A stretch of DNA of 64,000 nt from positions 32,752 through 96,751 of the forward strand of contig QANY01008292.1 in the NCBI GenBank assembly GCA_003255025.1, read 5' to 3'. Both the position numbers and the translations under genes were made by a program. Below the pieces are notes generated by a model that ran no database searches, was not told where the DNA came from, and saw only the letters and a list, made by a program, of their open reading frames with translations. Positions 9,120-19,400 of the stretch are shown piece by piece. Every line of letters begins with the position of its first letter. Position 1 is the stretch's first letter. Source of the stretch: Datisca glomerata (taxonomy: Eukaryota; Streptophyta; Magnoliopsida; Cucurbitales; Datiscaceae).

Positions 9120-10031
9120 GATGAGGATCCGGTTGCACAAGCTCAAAGGATGAATCCACTTCAAGTACAAAGAGGCCAAATCACAAAAGCTAGAGAAAAT
9201 ATAATGGATAAAGCACTCAATAGGAGTATGATGTGGAGCATGACGTGGAGTGTGACGAGGAATATGACAGCCTGCGTGGAGCATGGCGTGGCATCCAACA
9301 TGACAGCCCACACGGAGCATGATGTGGCATCCAACATGACATCCTACATGAACCATGACATGGTATCCAACATGGCAGCCGACATGGAGCATGATGTGGT
9401 ATCTAACATGACAGCCTACATGGAAAGACATCCTACATGGCATTACACTTGGAGCATGATGTGGCGTTCAATATAGCAGTCTACATGGAGCATGACATGG
9501 CATTTTAAATGATGACAAGGAAGCAAGACACCTTGGAAATCCTAACCAAGAAGTGGATAGCCCTAGGAGTCTTTGGGTGGATTACAATTTCCTTATTTAT
9601 TATAATTTATATTTCTTTATCTTTTAAATTTAGTTTAGGTTATTTAAACAGTTTAGGACTCTTTAGGCTTCTAGTTTTTCTATTTAAGCATGGTTTCACA
9701 ATGTATTAAAAAAACTTTGATCAATATAAATTTTTTGCTAGTTTTGTCTTTGGTTCTTCTTAGAAGTTTTCAGATTTATCAAGAATATTCTTGTGGCGTC
9801 TAAAATCTAGATTTATCACTCACTTTTCTTTCTCGTTCTTGAGTGTGACGTCTAAACCATACATTTGGTTCTTTTCGAAGCATCAATTTGGGTCTTAAGT
9901 CTTATACCTAAGGTTCTCTTTGTGTCATAGAAAACAGGTCAGAGTTTCTTTTTCATTAAAATCGATCCTTAGGTTCTTGAATCATCATTGTTATCGGGAT
10001 TCATCGCAAAGCGACGGTGAGGTTCATATCA
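9120..10031 (+). repeat. NAG-2 5' LTR (912 bp)
   Basis: It begins GATGAGGATCCGG (the 3' LTR has TGATGAGG, so the first T is lost) and ends GGTTCATATCA. It contains the C-terminal LTR-encoded part of pol (QVQRGQITKA), the ~36-bp minisatellite and an AT-rich promoter-like centre (9590-9730). A TATA box cannot be assigned with certainty. Confidence 0.88.
9215..9510 (+). repeat. LTR-internal minisatellite, ~36-bp unit
   Basis: Degenerate tandem copies of a unit like ATGGAGCATGATGTGGCATC plus CAACATGACAGCCTAC. The same array occurs at 13465-13695 in the 3' LTR and, on the minus strand, at 15930-16130 and 37880-38037, with differing unit numbers. Confidence 0.85.
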
Positions 10032-10033
10032 TT

Positions 10034-10044
10034 TGGTTCAGAGC
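10034..10044 (+). other. NAG-2 primer-binding site
   Basis: TGGTTCAGAGC, two bases after the 5' LTR end, matches the plant initiator-Met tRNA site TGGTATCAGAGC with one base missing. NAG-1 has TGGTATCGGAG at the same place. Confidence 0.85.
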
Positions 10045-11064
10045 TTTCGGTTCTCTAGAGTCAGATTCAATTCTGGTTTTTTTTCTGATTTTGACAGTGG
10101 TTCTGAAAAATGATCATAACTTTTGATCCGGTTGTCGAAATAGTTATTATTACATATCAAATCAAACGGCTTTTTGAGATCTACAATCTGTATGTTTATT
10201 ACGAAGCCAGATTTCAACGTTTTGATCACTTCACGATGTGTTTAATTGTTTCTGCCAAGTTTCATCTAAAAATACAGAATTTCAAATTTCAAATTCGAAA
10301 TTCCCTTGGTTTTAGTTATCTTCTTATCATCTTATCTTATCTAATCATATCTTGTCTATCTTGTCATATCATATGTTATCTTATCTTATATTTTCTTATC
10401 TTACCTTATCTTATCATTGTCTTATTTTATCATATCTTTTCTTATCTCATTATATCTTATCTTATCCTTGTCTTATCTTATCATTTATTTTCTTATATCA
10501 TCTTATCTTATCTCATCTTATCATTGTCTTATCTCATCATATCATATCTCATCTTGTCCTAATTATCTTATATTTTCTTATTTCATCTTATATTGTCATA
10601 ACTTATCTTATCTTTTTCTTATCTTATCTTATCTAATCATTATCTTATCGTATCTCATCTCATCTTATCTCATCTTATCCTTACCTTATCTTGTCCTAAC
10701 TTATCTTCTATAAAAAATAGTATAAGTTGATCTCCTTTTGTTTCTTTATCTCTAAATTTAATCCCTTAGTTGTTTCCTTTCCTTATCTTCTCATAGTGTT
10801 TAATTTGTTTAGGTCTTTTAGTTGTTGCTTGAAAATTTCAGATTCGTTTATTAGTTTTAACAAGAACCGAAAGAGAAAACTAAGAGTGGTAAAAGGAAAG
10901 AGTGTGTGAGAAAATCAGAGGTTAAAAGCCAGATATATTGTGTGAAACACGAGCGGAAAAAAAAGGAAAAAAAAACAGTGAACCTCAAACTTTGAGTGTA
11001 ACACGTGAGGGAGAGATTTTAAGGTCCTTAATTTTTCTTCTACTAATCTTATTCTCTTTCAAGT
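10045..11064 (+). repeat. NAG-2 untranslated leader with TTATC-rich tract
   Basis: This ~1-kb leader has no gene. From about 10315 to 10700 it is a degenerate repeat of TTATC/TCTTA pentamers. The rest is AT-rich and ends just before the gag start. The same leader is seen reversed in NAG-1 (14341-15320). Confidence 0.88.
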
Positions 11065-12147
11065 ATGTCAAACAGATATAGTAGTGGAGGAATGGCTGAA
11101 GGAGGTATTTTGAAATTCCAAATGGAGGCGTTAGTGGGTGAATTAAAGAAGACATTAGGAGAGGGGCTGAAACAATTGCATGACAGTACTGATCGGGTGG
11201 AAACACGGGTCGAACAACCTAGATGTCCTATAGCGCATTGGAGGGACGGACGATCACTTAGGGTTGAGTATGAAGAAGAATTTGGGAAAGACTTCAATGA
11301 AGAGGACCGATATTCTCACATTGGCAAATTAGGCCGTGGGGTTGGAGATAGGGGATTCCAACATAGGAATAGAGAAGATAGGTTTGGTGATAGGGTGAAC
11401 AATAATTTGGGTAGCGTTAAGACGAAGATACCATTATTTCAATGCAAGAATGATCCAGAAGCTTATTTAGAATGGGAAAAGAGGATGGAGCTCATGTTTG
11501 ATTGTCATCACTATTCCGAGCGTAAAAAGGTAAAGCTTGCTATTGTTGAATGTATTGATTATGCTATTAATTGGTGGGATCAACTAATGATAAATATAAA
11601 GAGAAATAGATAGCGTCCCATAGAGACTTGGGAAGACTTGAAAACCATGATGAGGAGACAGTTTGTGCCATGCCATTACTATCGAGACTTGTATCGAAAG
11701 CTGCAAGGTCTCACTCAAGGTAGCCGAAGTGTCAAAGATTATTTTAAGGAGATGAAGATGACTATGATAAGGGCTAATATAGAAGAAGATTGAGAGGCCA
11801 CTATGGCTAGGTTTTTGCATGGATTGAACTGAGAAATTCATGATTGGGTAGAGATGGAAAATTTTGTGGAGTTGGAAGATATGATGCACATGGCCATTAA
11901 GGTTGAGCAGCAACTCAAAAGGAGGGGTGGTACACGTACAACCCTTGGCTTAGTTGTTACCCATGGAAACCAAGCTATGCGGAGAAGGAGGAGAAGTTGG
12001 CCACAAAAACTGAGTAAAAGTCAGAATCGATCAGCCATGGTTACCAAGGTAAAACAAATTCTTCTAGTACTCGAAATCATGAAATAAAGTGCTTTTAAAA
12101 GCCAAGGTAGGGGTCACATAGCGAGTCAATGTCTGAACGAGAGAGTT
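11065..12147 (+). pseudogene. NAG-2 gag, broken by stops
   Basis: It starts ATG at 11065 (MSNRYSSGGMAEGGILKF) right after the leader. It is open to 11613 with gag-domain residues (LEWEKRMELMFDCHHY, INWWDQLM), then is interrupted by TAG at about 11611, TGA near 11793 and TGA near 11830, after which the same protein continues (ENFVELEDMMHMAIKVEQQL). A degraded zinc knuckle region lies near 12085-12125. Gag forms the virus-like particle; this copy could not make a full one. Confidence 0.88.
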
Positions 12148-12775
12148 ATGATGCTACGAGATGATGGTGAGATTGAGATCGATGATAAAGATGACAATGA
12201 ATCTATGTTGTCATTAGAGGATGAGGATAATGAGGAGTGTGCTGTACAACGAGAATTAGCTGTTGCAAGGAGAGCTCTAAGTGTGCAAATCAAAGAAAAT
12301 GATGAGGTGCAGCGAGAAAATATCTGTTGTACTAGAAGCCATGATCAAAACGAGGTATGTAGTATGAGTATTGATGGCTAACATTGCTACTACAATGGTG
12401 GATAAATTAGGGCTGCTAACAACTAAACTACCCCGACCCTACAAGTTGAAATGGCTGAATGATAGAGGTGAGTTAAAGGTGGAAAAGCAAGTGTTACTCT
12501 CATTCCAAATCAATAAATATGAAGATGATGTGTTTTACAATGTAATATCGGTGCGAGTTGCACACTTGTTGTGGGGAAGGCCATGGAAATTTGATAGACG
12601 AGTGAAGCCTGATGTTTTCTCTAATCAATACTATTTTGAACACAATCAAAAGTTGATTACTCTTGTTCCAATGACGCAAAATCAGATTTACGAAGATCAA
12701 GTAGGGTTACAAAAAGAAAGTGATCAAAAGAAAGAGAGTGAACAAAAGAAATGGAGTGAACAAAAGACAGAGTGA
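12148..12775 (+). pseudogene. NAG-2 retropepsin-like region, frameshifted
   Basis: The first part is open at 12148-12381 (acidic linker, then MSIDG), and the second at 12371-12775 in another frame (ATTMVDKLGLLTTKL, LLWGRPWKFDRRV). A small deletion at the active-site loop, where the GGSC of NAG-1 should be, causes the shift. So the protease motif that is open in NAG-1 is destroyed here. The end is a Lys/Glu/Gln-rich tail (KESDQKKESEQKK). Confidence 0.82.
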
Positions 12776-12827
12776 AAATGAGCATGAAAGTCAGAGATAG
12801 GTAGAGAAAAATAAGGGGAAAGGAACT

Positions 12828-13664
12828 GTGAGGAAAGAAAAAGAGGGCATTAAAGCCATGGTGAGAGCAAGAGAGGAAAAATTCAATTACATTACAATAA
12901 AAAATGAGATCCAGAGAGCATTATTTTCATATCAACCCCTTATTGTACTTATGTACAAAGAGTCCATGAAGCATTTAAAGGAGCAACACAAGCTGAATAA
13001 AATACATGCTTGTTGGGTGGAGTTCATTGAGACATTCTCATATGTCAGTCGGTACAAACAAGATGGAAAAAGGAAGGCTGAATTCGTTAAGCAGATACAT
13101 GAGAAGGCAAAACTCAATATTGAAAGGAGAATGGAGCAATATGCAAAACAAGCCAACAAAGAGTGTCATAAATTAGTTTTTTTGATACCTAGAGGGGATG
13201 ATCCATTCCAAGTCCTTGCAAGACTCAATGACAATGCTTACAAGGTAGATCTTCTTGGTGAGTACAATATAAGTGTTACTTTTAAGGTGACTGACTTGTC
13301 ACCGTTTGATATAGGTGAGGATTTGAGGACAAATCTTTCTCAAGAGAGAGAGAATGATGAGGATCTGGTTGCACAAACTCAAAGGATGGATCCACTTCAA
13401 GTACAAAGAGGCCAAATCACAAAAGCTGGAGAGAATAAAATGGCTGAAGCACTCAATAGGAGTATGACATGGAGCATGACGTGGAGTGTGACGTGGAATA
13501 TGATAGCCTGCCTGGAGCATGGTGTGGCATCCAACATGATAGCCCACATGGAACATGATGTGGCATCCAACATGACATCCTACATGAACTATGACATGGC
13601 AGCCTACATGGAAAGACATCCTACATGGCATTACCCTTGGAGCATGATGTGGCGTTCAATATGA
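12828..13664 (+). CDS. NAG-2 RNase H-integrase C-terminal fusion ORF, 278 aa
   Basis: This is an open frame reading MVRAREEKFNYITIKN (protease-distal linker), then RNase H-derived SMKHLKEQHKLNK and [12 protein letters not shown], then after KQDGKRKAEF the integrase C-terminal region (KQIHEKAKLNIERRMEQY, ARLNDNAYKVDLLGEYN, VTDLSPFDIGEDLRTN). The reading crosses the polypurine tract and enters the 3' LTR, ending in Met/His-rich residues encoded by the minisatellite. No catalytic Asp/Glu of RNase H or integrase remains. The frame is open over 278 codons while gag is not. It may be a passive remnant or a small nucleic-acid-binding product; I cannot tell which. Confidence 0.7.
   Translation: MRKEKEGIKAMVRAREEKFNYITIKNEIQRALFSYQPLIVLMYKESMKHLKEQHKLNKIHACWVEFIETFSYVSRYKQDGKRKAEFVKQIHEKAKLNIERRMEQYAKQANKECHKLVFLIPRGDDPFQVLARLNDNAYKVDLLGEYNISVTFKVTDLSPFDIGEDLRTNLSQERENDEDLVAQTQRMDPLQVQRGQITKAGENKMAEALNRSMTWSMTWSVTWNMIACLEHGVASNMIAHMEHDVASNMTSYMNYDMAAYMERHPTWHYPWSMMWRSI
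13342..13354 (+). other. NAG-2 polypurine tract
   Basis: AAGAGAGAGAGAA ends one base before TGATGAGG, the 3' LTR start; plus-strand DNA synthesis is primed from such tracts. It also encodes residues within the pol frame (SQEREN). Confidence 0.88.
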
Positions 13665-14220
13665 CAGTCCACATGGAGCATGACATGGCATTTTAAATGA
13701 TGACAAGGAAGCAAGACACCTTGGCAATCCTAACCAAGAAGTGGACAGCCCTAGGAGTCTTTTGGGTAGATTATAATTTCCTTATTTATTGCAATTTATG
13801 TTTCTTTATCTTTTAAATTTAGTTTAGGTTATTTAAACAGTTTAGGACTCTTTATGCTTCTAGTTTTTCTAGTTAAGCATGGTTTCACAATGTATTAAAA
13901 AAAATTTGCTCAATATAATTTTTTTGTAAGTTTTGTATTTGGTTCTTCTTAGAACTTTTCAGACTTATCAAGAATATTCTTGTGGCGTCTAAAACCTAGA
14001 CTTATCACTCACTTTTCCTTCTTGTTCTTGAGTGTGGCGTCTAGACCATACCTTTAATTCTTTTCGAAGCATCAATTTGGGTCTTAGGTCTTATACCTAA
14101 GGTTCTCGTTGTGTCATAGAAAATGGATCAGAGTTTCTTATTCTTTAAAATCGATCATTGGGTTCTTGAATCATCATTGTTATCGGGTTTCATCGCAAAG
14201 CGACGGTGAGGTTCATATCA
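13355..14220 (+). repeat. NAG-2 3' LTR (866 bp)
   Basis: It begins TGATGAGGATCTGG and ends GGTTCATATCA. Compared with the 5' LTR it is about 46 bp shorter, mostly from loss of roughly 48 bp of the minisatellite, and has scattered substitutions, so the insertion is not very recent. Confidence 0.9.
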
Positions 14221-14340
14221 CAGCCCCTCTCCTAATGTCTTCTTTAATTCACCGACTAACGCCTCCATTTGGAACTTCGAAATGCCTCCTTCAGCCATTC
14301 CACTTGTACTATTTCTGTTTGACTTACTTGAAAGAGAATA
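14221..14340 (-). pseudogene. NAG-1 gag N-terminus, with TSD copy
   Basis: The first five bases, CAGCC, are the right TSD of NAG-2. Reverse reading gives the gag start region, but the usual ATG (ATGTCAAAC in NAG-2) reads AAGTCAAAC here, so the normal start is lost; the next in-frame Met is the one in GGAATGGCTGAAGG. Confidence 0.82.
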
Positions 14341-15320
14341 AGATTAGTAGAAAAAATGACGGACCTTACAATCTCTCTCTCACGTGTTTAGACTCAAAGA
14401 TTGAGGTTCACTCAATTTTATTTCCACTCGTGTTTTCACTCTATGTTGTTGGCTTTTACCCTCTAATGATCTCACACACTCTTGCTTTACCACTCTTAGT
14501 TTTCTCTTTCGGTTCTTGATCAAACTAACAAATGAATCTGGAATTTTCAAGCAACAACCAAAAGACCTAAACAAATCGAACACTATGAGAAGATTAGAAA
14601 AGGAAACAACTAAGGGATAAAATTTAGAGATAAGGAAACAAAAGGAGATCAACTTATACTATCTTTTTTTTTACAGAAGAAAAGTTAGGACAAGATAAGG
14701 TAAGGATAAGATGAGATAACAAAAAGATAAGATAAGATAAGAAAAAAATAAGATGAGTTATGACAAGATAAGATAAGAAAATATAAGATAATTATGACAA
14801 TATGAGATAAGATAATGATAAGACAATATAAGAAAAGATGAGATGAGATGAGATAAGAAAATATATGATAATATAAGACAAGGATAAGATAAGATAAAAT
14901 GATATAAGAAAAGATATGATAAGATGAGACAATGATAAGATAAGATAAGATAAGATGGGAAAATATAAGATAATATATGATAAGATGAGATAAGATATGA
15001 TATGACCAGATATGACAAGATATGATGAGATGAGATAAGATGATAAGATGATAACTAAAACAATGGAAACTCGAATTTAAAATTTGAAATTCTGGATTTT
15101 TAGATGAAACTGTGCAGAAAATTTAAACACCTCGTTGAGTGATCAAAACGATGTAATATGACTTCGTAATGAACGTAAAGATTGTAGATCTCAAAAATCC
15201 GTTTGATTTGATATGTAATATTAACTATTTTGATTACCGGATCAAAAGTTATGATCTGTTTCAGAACCACTGTCAAAATAAAAAAATCAGAATTGAATCT
15301 GACTCTAGAGAATCAAAATC
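14341..15320 (-). repeat. NAG-1 leader with GATAA-rich tract
   Basis: This is the reverse of the NAG-2 leader. 14690-15055 is a degenerate GATAA/AAGAT pentamer tract. No gene is present. Confidence 0.87.
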
Positions 15321-15332
15321 TCCGATACCAAA
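15321..15332 (-). other. NAG-1 primer-binding site
   Basis: Minus-strand TTTGGTATCGGA directly follows the LTR end (…CGTATCA). It matches the initiator-Met tRNA site TGGTATCAGAGC with one mismatch. Confidence 0.85.
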
Positions 15333-16231
15333 TGATACGAACCCATTAGGCAACCTGCCATAGGAACCCAATAACAATGATGGTTCAAGAATGCAAGGAT
15401 CGATTTTAAAGAAGAAGAAACCTCAACCTGTTTTCTATGACACAAAGAGAACCTTTGGTATAAGACCTAAGACCCAAATTGATGCTTCGAAAAGAACCAA
15501 GGGTATGGTTTAGATGTCACACTCAAGAACAAGAAGGAAAAGTGAGTGATAAGTCTAGGTTTTAGACGCCACAAGAATATTCTTGATAAGTCTGAAAAGT
15601 TCTAAGAAGAACCAAAGAAAAAACTCTCACAAACAAATTATATTGATCAAAGTTGTTTAATACATTGTGAAACTATGCTTAAATAGAAAAAAAAACTAGA
15701 AGCCTAAAGAGACCTAAAGTGTTTAAAACCTAAACTAAATTTAAAAGATTAAATAAATATAAATTGCAATAAATAAGGAACTTGTAATCCACCCAAAAGA
15801 CTCCTATTAGTTGTCCACTTTTAGGTTAGGATTGCCAAGGTGTCATGCTCTAATAGACTACCATTGGCTGCCAACTTCTAGGTTAGGATTGCCAAGTTGT
15901 CTTGCTTCCTTGTCATCATTTAAAATATCATGTTATGCTCCATGTTGACTTCCATATTGAACGTCACATCATGCTCCATGTGGAATGCCAAGTACGATGC
16001 CACGTCATCTCCATGTGGGCTGTCACGCTGGATGTCAAGAAATGCTCCATGTAGGCTGCCATGTTGGACGCCACGCCATGCTTCATGTAAGCCGTCATGC
16101 TCCATTTCATGCTCCACGTCATACTCCTATTGAGTGCTTCAGCCATTCTCTTTTCTCTAGCTTTTGTGATTTGGCCTCTTGAAACTTGAAATGTATCCAT
16201 CCTTTGAGCTTCTGCAACCGGATCCTCATCA
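15333..16231 (-). repeat. NAG-1 5' LTR (899 bp)
   Basis: The LTR starts TGATGAGGATCCGG at 16231 and ends CGTATCA at 15333. It carries the minisatellite at 15930-16130. The base after the element is CTATC (16232-16236), a candidate TSD whose partner is lost at the LINE-A junction. Confidence 0.88.
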
Positions 16232-16236
16232 CTATC

Positions 16237-16490
16237 CCTTATTTTCCCTTACAAAATTCTAGAATTTCTCTCTCTCCAAATGAAGTACACAAATGAAGAG
16301 AAAATGATCCTCAGTTAGAAAGCTCTCAAAGAGTTCCTTTACTCCAAACAACTAACCAAGAGATCAATTGTATCCAATTTGAAGCTCTACATGTTAATTC
16401 ATTGGCTCATTAGGGAGTCCAAGACTGTTTTGGCATATTCACACTCAAGAAAGAAGTGTGAATGGGATTCAGCCAAGTTCATATAGTTTC
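16237..16490 (-). pseudogene. Old LINE ORF2 C-terminal (zf-RVT) fragment
   Basis: Minus-strand reading gives ESHSHFFLECEYAKTVLD, matching the SSEHLFVSCPYSSFIW part of zf-RVT, and the DNA resembles 480-720 of LINE-A in order (CTCTCTCCA... region). It is diverged from families I-III and has no 3' tail. It lies between NAG-1 and the satellite. Confidence 0.7.
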
Positions 16491-19400
16491 GGCCTAAACA
16501 CGTCCCATTGCATCGTTTTCACTTTGTACGGCCCTAGAAGCACCTAAAATGATCAAAATACTCTAAATTCTTATCTCAAACGTGTATTGGGTGTCAAAAG
16601 ATAGTTCGAGTGCATGCCTTGCCGAAAACATCTAAGTTTAGTAAAGTTCATCTAGTTTGGGCCTCAACACATCCCATTGCGTCTTTTTTACACCGTATGG
16701 CACTACAAGCACATTAAAAGATCACAACACTCCAAATTCTTATCCCAAACGTGTATTGGGTGTCAAAAGTCAGTTCGAGTGCATGCCATGCCCAAAAGAT
16801 CCAAGTTTAGCCAAGTTCACTAGTTAGGGCCTAACACATCCCATTGGGTCTTTTTGTCTCCGTATGGCACTAGAAGCACCTAAAACAACCACAACACTCC
16901 AATTCTAATGCCAGCCATGTATTGGGTGTCAAAAGTCATTTCGAGTATATTCAATGCCTAAAAGAGCCAAGTTTAGCAAAGTTCATCTACTTTGGGTGTT
17001 ATTGACTTTGTATGGCAGTAGAAGCACCTAAAATGACTACAACACACCAGGTTCTTATCTCAAACGTGCATTGGGTGTCAAAAGTCAGTTCGAGTACATT
17101 CCATGCTCGGAAGAGCCAAGTTTAGCCAAGTTCATCTAGTTTCGGCCTAATCACATCGCATTGGATCTTTTTGAATCCTTATCAAACTAGAAGCACCTAA
17201 AACTACCACAACACTCCAAATTATTATCCAAATGCATATTGGGTGCCAACGGTCAGTTCGAGGACATTCTATACCCAAAAGATACAAGTTTAGCGAAGTT
17301 CATCAAGTTTGGGTCTAAACACATCCCATTGCATCTTTTTGAATCCGTATGGCACTGAAAGCATCAAAAATGATGAAAACACTCCAAATTCTTATCCCAA
17401 ACGTGTATTGGGTGCCAAAGGTCAATTCGAGTACATGCCATGCCCAAAAGATCCAAGTTTATCCAAGTACATCTAGTTTGAGCCTAAAAACATCTCATTG
17501 CATCTTTTTGACAACGTATCGCACTAGAAGCACCTAAAACGACCACAACACTCCAAATTCTAATCCCAAACATGTATAGGGTGTCAAAAGTCAGTTCGAG
17601 TATATGCCATACCAAAATGAGCAAGTTTAGCCAAGTTCGTTTCGTTTGGGCCTAAACACGTCCCTTTGGTTCTTTTTGACTCCGTATGGCACTAGAAGAA
17701 CCTAAAACAACCACAACAATCCAAATTCTTATGTATTGGGTGTCAAAAGTCAGTTGGAGTACATTCCATACACGAAAGAGCCATGTTTAGCCAAGTTCAT
17801 CTAGTTTGGGCCTAAACATGTCCCATTTGGTCTTTTAACCCATAAAATGACCACAACACTCCAAATTCATATCCCAAACATTTATTAAGTGTGACATGTA
17901 AGTTTGAGTATAAGCCATGCGCAAAAGATCTAAGTTTAGCGAAGCTTGTCAATTTTGGGCCTAAACTCATCCTTCTAGGTCTTTTTGACTCCGTATGGAA
18001 CCTAAAGCACCTCAATCGACAACGACATTTCAAATTCCTATCCCAAACATGTAGTGTGTGTCAAAAGTCAGTTCGAGTACATGCCATGCCTAAAAGAGCC
18101 AAGTTCATTTATTTTGCTCCTAAACACGTCCCATTGGATCTTTATGACTCCGTATCGCACTAGAAGTACTTAAAACGACCACAACGCTCCAAATTCTTGT
18201 GCCAAACGTGTATTGGGTGTCAAAGTCAGTGCGAGTACATGCCATGTCCAAAAGAGCCATGTTTCAAAAAGTTCATCTACGTTGGGCCTAAAACGTCCCT
18301 TTAGGTCTTTTTGACTTCGTATGGAACTTGAAGCTCCTAAAATGATCACAGCACTCCAAATTATTATCCAAGTTTAATCAAGTCAGTCTAGTTAGGGCAT
18401 AACACATCCCATTGGATCTTTTTGACTCCGTATGGCACTCGAAGCACCTAAAACGAGCACAACACTCCAAATTCTAATCCCAAACATGTATTGGGTGTCA
18501 AAAGTCATTTCAAGTATATTCCATGCCCGGAAGAGCCAAGTTTAGCAAAGTTCATCTAGTTTGTGCCTAAACACGCCCTTTTGGGTGTTTTTGACTCTGT
18601 ATGACAGTACAAGCACCTAAAAAGACCATAACACACCAAATTCTTATACCAAACGTGTATTGGGTGTGAAAAGTAATTTCGAGTATATTCCATGCCCGCA
18701 AGAGCCAAGTTTAGCCAAGTTCATCTAGTTTCAGCTTAAACACGTCGCATTGGGTCTTTTTCAATCCATATGGCACTAGAAGCACCTAAAACGACCACAA
18801 CACTTCAAATTATTATCCCAAATGTGTATTGGGTGCCAACGGTAAGTTCGAGAACATTCTATGCCCAAAAGATCCAAGTTTAGCCAAGTTCATCAAGTTT
18901 GGGCCTAAACAAGTCCCATTGCGTCTTTTTGACTCCGTATGGAACTAGAAGCATCGAAAATGATGAAAACACTCCAAATTCTTATCCTAAACGTGTATGG
19001 GGTGCCAAAGGTCAGTTCGAGTACATGCCATGCCCAAAAGATCCAAGTTTAGCCAAGTATATCTAGTTTGGTCCTAAAAACGTCTCATTGTGTCTTTTTG
19101 ACTATGTATGGCACTAGAAGCCCCTAAAAGGGCTATAACACTCCAAATTCTAATCCCAAACATGTATAGGGTGTCAAAAGTCAGTTCGAGTATATGCCAT
19201 GCCAAAATGAGCAAGTTTAGCCAAGTTCATTTCGTTTGGGCCTAAACACGTCCCTTTGGTTCTTTTTGACTCTGTATAGCACTAGAAGCACCTAAAATGG
19301 CCACAACAATCCAAATTCTTATCCCTAAACTTGTATTCGTTGTCAAAAGTCAGTTGGAGTACATTCCATACCCGAAAGAGCCATGTTTAGCCTAGTTCAT

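Larger units (their letters stand above)
9120..14220 (+). mobile_element. NAG-2: complete non-autonomous Ty3/gypsy element, 5.1 kb
   Basis: It has two LTRs (9120-10031 and 13355-14220), a primer-binding site, a ~1-kb leader, gag, a protease-like ORF, the RNase H-integrase fusion, a polypurine tract and a 5-bp TSD (CAGCC). It lacks a reverse transcriptase and integrase core. It sits inside the gag of NAG-1 in the opposite orientation, so it is the younger of the two. Confidence 0.92.
6418..16231 (-). mobile_element. NAG-1: non-autonomous Ty3/gypsy element, split by NAG-2
   Basis: Read on the minus strand: 5' LTR (15333-16231), PBS, leader, gag start (to 14221), the NAG-2 insertion, gag continued (9119-8141), protease-like ORF, fused RNase H/integrase remnant, PPT and a 3' LTR cut short at 6418 next to LINE-A. 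There is no reverse transcriptase or integrase core, so it cannot move by itself. All coding parts carry stops or frameshifts. Confidence 0.88.

Noticed and set aside
9078..9476. Met/His/Val-rich ORF (MEHDVASNM repeats) that looks like a repeat protein
   Set aside because: It is the ~36-bp LTR minisatellite read in frame; also open on the other strand. Only its first part, QVQRGQITKA, corresponds to the LTR-encoded pol tail.
10110..10713. Overlapping Leu/Ser/Tyr/Ile-rich ORFs (SYLILSYL type)
   Set aside because: They are translations of the TTATC pentamer tract, not proteins; a repeat with a 5-base unit without stops is open in several frames.
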